From: Hyphomicrobiales bacterium
Lineage (GTDB): Bacteria; Pseudomonadota; Alphaproteobacteria; Rhizobiales; Beijerinckiaceae
NCBI GenBank assembly: GCA_019247795.1
Contig: JAFBAK010000140.1
Location: forward strand, 1-64,000
Direction of reading: 5' to 3'
DNA length: 64,000 nucleotides
Part shown: positions 58,435 to 64,000 of the stretch, piece by piece
How positions within the stretch are numbered: the stretch's first letter is position 1
Layout: each line of letters opens with the position of its first letter
Position numbers and translations under genes: made by a program
The notes under the pieces: generated by a model
Databases searched by the model: none
What the model saw: the letters and a program-made list of their open reading frames with translations, nothing else
Told to the model about the DNA's origin: nothing

Positions 58435-59334
58435 ATGAACATCACCCTGAAACAGATCGAGACTTTCGTCTGGCTCGCGGCCCTGAAAAATTTTCGCCGG
58501 GTCGCGGAGCAGATGAATACGACGCAGCCGAACATCTCGTCGCGCATTTCCTCATTTGAAGAGGCTTTGAGCTTGCGGTTGTTCGAACGCGACGCCGGCT
58601 CAGTCGTACTCACTGATCAAGGGCAGTCGGTTCTTCCGCTCGCGGAGCGCACGCTGCAAGCGGTTCAAGCCCTTCTTCAAGCGGGAGACACTACGCGGGA
58701 ACAAGCCGTGTTGCGTCTTGGGGTCGCCGAAACAGTGGCGCAAACTTGGCTTCATCGCTTCCTCAAGGAAATCAGCCGCCGTCTACCGAATGTCATCGTC
58801 GAACTGACGGTGGACCTGACGGTCAATCTGCAACGCAATCTGCTCGAGCGAACGCTCGACCTCGCGTTTCTCAACGGCCCCATATCCGAACTTTCCGTCA
58901 CCAATCTGCCCTTGGGGACGGTTCCTTTGCTATGGGTCGCCGCACCCCAGATCGCGGCCAAAATACCGGCGGGAGCCAAGGCCGAAGATTTGTCCGGTTT
59001 TCCCATCTTGACGCATGCGAAGAACACGCGGCCCTACACCGAGGTCGTCGAGTATTTCCGAAGAAACGGCGTTCGACTCAATCGTCCGATCTCCTCCAGC
59101 AACCTTGCGGCCTGCCTCAATCTCGCTCTCGATGGACTTGGGATCGCGACGCTTCCTCGGCAGTCGGTTCAACGTTTCCTCGCCTCGGGCGACCTCGTCA
59201 CCCTCAAATGCGGGTGGGTTCCGTCCCCGATGAGCTTCACCGCCTCGTTCGTCACGTCGCCGCCGCGCCAGGTCGTCGAGACCGCGGCAGCTCTCGCAAC
59301 CGAAATCGCGGATTGGAATGCGCGAGAGACTTGA
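58435..59334 (+). CDS. LysR family transcriptional regulator
   Basis: MNITLKQIETFVWLAALKNFRRVAEQMNTTQPNISSRISSFEEALSLRLFERD N-terminal wHTH. Confidence 0.94.
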   Translation: MNITLKQIETFVWLAALKNFRRVAEQMNTTQPNISSRISSFEEALSLRLFERDAGSVVLTDQGQSVLPLAERTLQAVQALLQAGDTTREQAVLRLGVAETVAQTWLHRFLKEISRRLPNVIVELTVDLTVNLQRNLLERTLDLAFLNGPISELSVTNLPLGTVPLLWVAAPQIAAKIPAGAKAEDLSGFPILTHAKNTRPYTEVVEYFRRNGVRLNRPISSSNLAACLNLALDGLGIATLPRQSVQRFLASGDLVTLKCGWVPSPMSFTASFVTSPPRQVVETAAALATEIADWNARET

Positions 59335-59340
59335 CCGGGC

Positions 59341-60564
59341 TCATGTCGTGGCGCCCGGCGCATAAGGCGCTTGCGCCATGTCGTGTTCTTTCGGGAATGG
59401 CCTGAACATCGAGGCAATCAGGAAGGCGCCGAGGCCCATCGCAAACGACCCGACATAGAGCCAGCGATAGCTGCCGATCTCGTCGTAGATCAGACCGCCC
59501 GCGATCGGCCCCGCTGCCATGCCGAGACTTCCGGCCATGGCCGTGCCGCCGATCACGGTCCCCATCATGCGCATCGGGAAGTTCTCGCGCGCTATCACGG
59601 CATAAAGCGGCATGATCCCCGCATAGATGAAGCCGAACACCGCCGCCGCGGCATAGAAGCCGAGAAGGTTGCCGGCCAGCACATAGCCGAGCGCGCCGAT
59701 CGCCTGTGCCAGCAAGCCGGCCACGAGGACAGGCTTGGCTCCGAACCTGTCACCGAGAACTCCGAAGCCGATACGACCGAACATGCCCGCAAATCCCTCG
59801 ACGCTGTAGATGGAGACGGCCGCGATCATGGGAATTCCGCAGGTCACCGCGTAGCTCACGGTGTGGATGATCGGACCGGAATGCGTCGCGCAGCAAAAGA
59901 AATTGGTCAGAACCAGGATTACGAATTGCGGCGACCGAAGAGCTTGGTTCACCGACATCGCAGGCGAGTTGTCCCTCTGCGACACGCCCATGGGGCTGGC
60001 GGGAGGACGTCGGACGAGGAGCGCCGCCGGCACCATCAGGACGGCCGTGAGCACCGCGATTATCAAAAGCGACGTGCGCCAGTCGTGGTTCGTGACCAGC
60101 CAAGCCGCCAAGGGTGACATCGTCATCGGAGCCATTCCCATGCCGGCCGAGACGAGGGACACGGCGAGGCTGCGATGCGTATCGAACCACCCGGTCACAC
60201 AAGCCATCATCGGCGCAAAGATGGCCGAAGCCGCCAGCCCGACACCGACACCGAAGAGAAGCTGGAAGGTCGCGAGCGATGTCGTGCGGCTTGCCAACGC
60301 AAGGCTCGCGGCGAGGAGGACGGAACCGATGACGGTCACGACGCGCGCGCCGAGCCGATCGGAGAGGCTGCCCCAGGCCATGCTGCCGAGCGCCATCGCC
60401 AGGAAGCCGATCGTCATGGCGGCAGAGACGCCCGTGACCGACCATCCGGTATCTTGCGCGATGGGCCGCAGAAGCACCGGCAGGGAAAACATCCCGCCCA
60501 TTGCGACGCAGCCCAAAAGGCCACCCGCGGCGACGATGATCCAGCGGTACTGCGCGTTGAGCAT
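59341..60564 (-). CDS. MFS transporter
   Basis: 12-TM-like; RWIIVAAGGLLGCVAMGGMFSLPVLLRPIAQDTGWSVTGVSAAMTIGFLAMALGSMAWGSLSDRLGAR. Confidence 0.93.
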   Translation of the reverse strand: MLNAQYRWIIVAAGGLLGCVAMGGMFSLPVLLRPIAQDTGWSVTGVSAAMTIGFLAMALGSMAWGSLSDRLGARVVTVIGSVLLAASLALASRTTSLATFQLLFGVGVGLAASAIFAPMMACVTGWFDTHRSLAVSLVSAGMGMAPMTMSPLAAWLVTNHDWRTSLLIIAVLTAVLMVPAALLVRRPPASPMGVSQRDNSPAMSVNQALRSPQFVILVLTNFFCCATHSGPIIHTVSYAVTCGIPMIAAVSIYSVEGFAGMFGRIGFGVLGDRFGAKPVLVAGLLAQAIGALGYVLAGNLLGFYAAAAVFGFIYAGIMPLYAVIARENFPMRMMGTVIGGTAMAGSLGMAAGPIAGGLIYDEIGSYRWLYVGSFAMGLGAFLIASMFRPFPKEHDMAQAPYAPGATT

Positions 60565-60615
60565 CGATCAGTCTCCGACTTTGAGAAGCATAGCTCCTGA
60601 TGTTGGAGCGTCACC

Positions 60616-61539
60616 ATGCTCGAATTTATGAGCACGAACTCTTCGGGGCGCACCCCCTGCTCCAAGCACAAGCGCCAAACCGCAAATCCGACATCCTGTG
60701 ATATACGAAAGGGGCGCCCTCCATTGAAGGGACGCAAGCTCCCCAGTCCCGATTCCAGAAAAGTGATTCATACCGTGTCGCTTAATCTCGAGATTCGAAG
60801 CTATCGCGGTGGCGGCCGACATCGCCACGGCTTCACGCAGATCCTGTTCCCCTTACGAGGCTCGATGCAGGTCGACATCGAGGGTTGCTCCACGGGCATC
60901 GTCTCGAGCCACCGGATCGCGGTCATTCCGGAGCAGCATATGCACGACTTCGTTCCGAGCCGCGATTGCAATCTCCTGGTGATGGACATCGACGCGGCGG
61001 CGCTGGCAAATGAACAGATTCCCTGTGTCTTGCGCCAAGGCGCATCGGCGTTCGTCTCCATGGAACCGTGGCTGTGGCGGCTCTTCGCGCTTCTCGGCGC
61101 CGAGGTTGCGAGCGACCCTCGGACGGCGGAGAGGATCATTCCGCTGGCCATGACCGGCCTGCAGCTCATGCGTGCTGTGCCAAGTTTCACTCCAGAGGCA
61201 GCGCCGAGACGTCGTATCCGGGAAGCCGCCGAGAAGCTGAGCGAAGTCGGCACGGCGGCGCGCGTCGCGGAAGTCGCCCGCGGCGCGGGGCTCGGTCAAA
61301 GCCGCTTCCACGAATTGTTTCTTGAGACCCACGGAAAAACGCCGAAGCAATTTCGTTTGGACAAGCTCTTCGACAAAGCGGTCGACCGCTTGATCCAGAG
61401 CCGCGAATCCGTCTCATCGATCGCCTATGGGCTCGGATACGCGAATGTCTCCTCATTCAATCGATTGTTCAAGCAGCGCTTCGGCGTGACACCGACCGAG
61501 TTTCGCTCGCTCCGATTGGAGCGCGCACCGCGAGCGTGA
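60616..61539 (+). CDS. AraC family transcriptional regulator
   Basis: C-terminal double HTH: VAEVARGAGLGQSRFHELFLETHGKTPKQFRLDKLFDKAVDRLIQSRESVSSIAYGLGYANVSSFNRLFKQRFGVTPTEFR. Confidence 0.92.
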   Translation: MLEFMSTNSSGRTPCSKHKRQTANPTSCDIRKGRPPLKGRKLPSPDSRKVIHTVSLNLEIRSYRGGGRHRHGFTQILFPLRGSMQVDIEGCSTGIVSSHRIAVIPEQHMHDFVPSRDCNLLVMDIDAAALANEQIPCVLRQGASAFVSMEPWLWRLFALLGAEVASDPRTAERIIPLAMTGLQLMRAVPSFTPEAAPRRRIREAAEKLSEVGTAARVAEVARGAGLGQSRFHELFLETHGKTPKQFRLDKLFDKAVDRLIQSRESVSSIAYGLGYANVSSFNRLFKQRFGVTPTEFRSLRLERAPRA

Positions 61540-61667
61540 TGCGCTCGTGGAGCTAGTGACGGCGAAGCCCGGACGAAGCGTAGTTTCAGCAAAGCCAATC
61601 GGAGCTTTGCCTCATCCCTTCGGCGCTTATCTGAATTAACCTTCGGCTCAAAGACCGGAGATGACCG

Positions 61668-62393
61668 ATGAATCTCACCGACTTCAAAGCCCTGACTTTC
61701 GATTGTTACGGCACCTTGATCGATTGGGAGACCGGAATCTGGAACGCGCTTCAGCCGCTCCTGAGCGAGGGACGTCTCGAGCTCACGCGTGAGGAGGCGC
61801 TCGAGGCCTTCGGTCGCTTCGAAAAGGCGCAAGAGGAGGAGACGCCATCCTTGCGCTATTCCTCCTTGCTCGCCACTGTCCATGCGCGACTCGCTCGACA
61901 TTTCGGCGCACACATATTCGCCGATCTCAATGATCGTTTCGGCGCTTCGGTTGCCGAATGGCCGGCATTCCCCGATACAGCCGACGCACTCGCTTACCTG
62001 AAGCGTCACTACCGCCTCGTGATCCTTTCGAATGTCGACCGTGCGAGCTTCGCGGCGAGCAACAACAAGCTCGGCGTGACTTTCGACGCGATCTACACGG
62101 CCGAAGACATCGGCTCGTACAAGCCGAACCCGCGTAATTTCGCTTACCTTATCGAGCACATGGAAGCCGATCTCGGCATTCGTCGCTCGGAGATCTTGCA
62201 TACCGCGCAAAGTCTGCGTCACGACCATGCGCCGGCCGAGAAAGTCAATCTCGCGAGAGCCTGGATTGATCGCCGCTTCGAAAAGAAGGGCGCCGGCGCG
62301 ACGGGAGAGCCCGCGAAGCCGCCGAAACTCGACTTCCAATTCAAAAGCCTCGCCGAATTCGTCGAAGCTCACCGGGCCGAGGGCGCGCGCTGA
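61668..62393 (+). CDS. HAD superfamily hydrolase (haloacid dehalogenase type II-like)
   Basis: FKALTFDCYGTLIDWETGIWNAL; LVILSNVDRASF; DIGSYKPNPRNFAYLIEHM. Confidence 0.92.
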   Translation: MNLTDFKALTFDCYGTLIDWETGIWNALQPLLSEGRLELTREEALEAFGRFEKAQEEETPSLRYSSLLATVHARLARHFGAHIFADLNDRFGASVAEWPAFPDTADALAYLKRHYRLVILSNVDRASFAASNNKLGVTFDAIYTAEDIGSYKPNPRNFAYLIEHMEADLGIRRSEILHTAQSLRHDHAPAEKVNLARAWIDRRFEKKGAGATGEPAKPPKLDFQFKSLAEFVEAHRAEGAR

Positions 62394-62413
62394 TCCCGAA
62401 GGATAGCTGCGCC

Positions 62414-63546
62414 ATGCCATCCTCATTCGAGTTCATCGTGCTCGGCGGCGGGATCGCCGGCGCCTCTGCGGCTTATGTACTCTCGCGGCACGGCCGTGTC
62501 GCCCTCCTCGAGAAGGAGAGCCAATGCGGCTTCCACAGCACGAGCCGCTCGGCCGCCGTCCTCTCCTGTGCTTACGGCCCGCGAAGCTGGCAAATCCTCT
62601 CGGCCGCGAGCGCCGGCTTTTACGCCGAGCCGCCCGAACGTTTCACGGAGACGTCTTTGGCGAAACCACTCGGCGCGCTTTATCTCGGCTCGGCGCACGA
62701 AGAAGAGAGCTTGAGGATGCGGGCCGCCGACCTCGTCGAACGTGGCGTTGCGTGCGAGCTGATCTCGACGGAAACGGCGGGCCGTATGGTACCCATGGTC
62801 CACATGGAGAATTTCGCGCTGGCTCTGCACGAGCCGGGATGCGTCGATCTCGACACCAACGCTTTGCTCAACGGCTATTTGCGCGAGGCGCGGCGGCGTG
62901 GCGCGAAGATCATGGTCAAAGCCGAGATCGGTAGCATCACGCGTTCATCGTCCATTTGGCAGATCGCCACCGGCAACGAAACTTTCGAGGCGCCGATTCT
63001 CATCGATTCGGCGGGCGCCTGGGCCGACGAGGTCGCGGCACGTGCCGGCTTACCGCGTCGCGGTCTCACGCCCTTGCGGCGCACGGCAATCACTTTCGCT
63101 CCCCCGGCCGGGCACGAAGCCCGTCGCTGGCCTATGACGTTCGACCTCGCGGAAACCTGGTATCTCAAACCCGAAGGCCGGCAGATCATGTGTCACCCGC
63201 CGACCTCGTGCCGACCGAACCCTGCGATGCGCAGCCCGATGCCTACGATATCGCGGTCGCCATCGACCGTGTCGAAAGCGTCACCAGCCTGAAGGTCGAT
63301 CGCCTCAACGGCCGTTGGGCAGGCTTGCGAACTTTCGCGCCCGATCATGAGGCTGTGATCGGTCCTGACCCCGAGGAGCCGAGCTTCATCTGGTACGCGG
63401 GTCAGGGCGGGAATGGCGTCATGGCCTCGCGCGCCGCCGGTGAGGTTTGCGCCGCCCTGGCGCTTGGTGAGAATATTCCAGCGCCGATTGCACGCCTTGG
63501 CCTCACAAAGGATATGATCTCACCCGCTCGCTTGAAGCCGCTCTGA
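62414..63546 (+). pseudogene. FAD-dependent oxidoreductase (DadA-like), apparent -1 frameshift near 63192
   Basis: Frame 1 gives SFEFIVLGGGIAGASAAYVLSRHGRVALLEKESQCGFHSTSRSAAVL...WYLKPEGRQIMC; the other frame continues SPADLVPTEPCDAQPDAYDIAVAIDRVE...IWYAGQGGNGVMASRAAGEVCAALAL. Confidence 0.85.
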
Positions 63547-63578
63547 TTTACCGCCACCATCGCAAGGGACGAATTGCC

Positions 63579-64000
63579 ATGCAGATCGATCGATCCCATC
63601 TCGAACGCCCACGCTCGGACTTCGCTGCGGGAGCGGCGTATGTGAGGGGCCGCTTCGTGCCCATTGCAGAAGCGACCATCCCGGTCACGGATTTCGGTTA
63701 TCGGCGCTCGGACGTCACTTACGATGTCGTCAGTGTCTGGAATGGCGTGTTTTTCAGATTGGAGGATCACCTCAAGCGTTTTCAGTCCTCGATGCGCGCG
63801 CTGCGCCTCGAGCCTGCCGAATCGATCGACGACTTGCGACAGATCCTCGCCGAATGCGTGCGGCTTTTGGGAAAGCGCGAGGCTTACGTGGCGATGGACT
63901 GCCTGCGCGGCGCGCCGCGTCCCGGCATGCCGCGCCATCCCTCGAATTGCGAGAACCACCTCATCGCATACGCGGTGCCCTGGGTCTGGGTCATCCCCGA
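63579..64000 (+). CDS. Aminotransferase class IV (branched-chain/D-amino acid aminotransferase-like), truncated by window end
   Basis: MQIDRSHLERPRSDFAAGAAYVRGRFVPIAEATIPVTDFGYRRSDVTYDVVSVWNGVFFRLEDHLKRFQSSMRALRL. Confidence 0.88.
   Translation, partial: MQIDRSHLERPRSDFAAGAAYVRGRFVPIAEATIPVTDFGYRRSDVTYDVVSVWNGVFFRLEDHLKRFQSSMRALRLEPAESIDDLRQILAECVRLLGKREAYVAMDCLRGAPRPGMPRHPSNCENHLIAYAVPWVWVIP

Noticed and set aside
1-64000. CRISPR arrays, transposons, prophage, toxin-antitoxin or defence systems
   Set aside because: No regularly spaced repeats, transposase, integrase, phage structural or recognisable defence domains found in any frame inspected.

Overview
GC-rich alphaproteobacterial (Rhizobiales-like) chromosomal window, densely coded. 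The blocks in order are: (1) MaoC fragment, DUF2336, nadK, MBL hydrolase, TauE/SafE; (2) a PaoABC/xanthine-dehydrogenase-type molybdoenzyme operon; (3) lapA-ihfB-sppA-rpsA and cmk-aroA, with an SDR and an Hsp70-like gene inserted between rpsA and cmk; (4) L,D-transpeptidase, DUF2076, tRNA-Thr(TGT), a small Cys-rich lipoprotein and a COG4091-type dehydrogenase; (5) a near-complete hopanoid locus (hpnIJK, ispH, hpnH, hpnG-shc-hpnEDCBA-hpnM, hpnN, mlaA); (6) a divergent cluster of phytanoyl-CoA-type dioxygenase, nucleotidyltransferase, HpnL and CDP-alcohol phosphotransferase, which is the best candidate for an undescribed lipid headgroup/hopanoid-modification pathway; (7) a cobalt/B12 region with two cobalamin riboswitches (cbtBA; btuB-F-C-D plus a His-rich unknown protein); (8) a catabolic region (hyuAB, uronate-dehydrogenase-like, FAD oxidase, LysR, MFS, AraC, HAD, a frameshifted DadA-like gene, class IV aminotransferase). 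No CRISPR, transposase, integrase or prophage genes were recognised. All assignments are from reading translated sequence and motifs; no database search was run.
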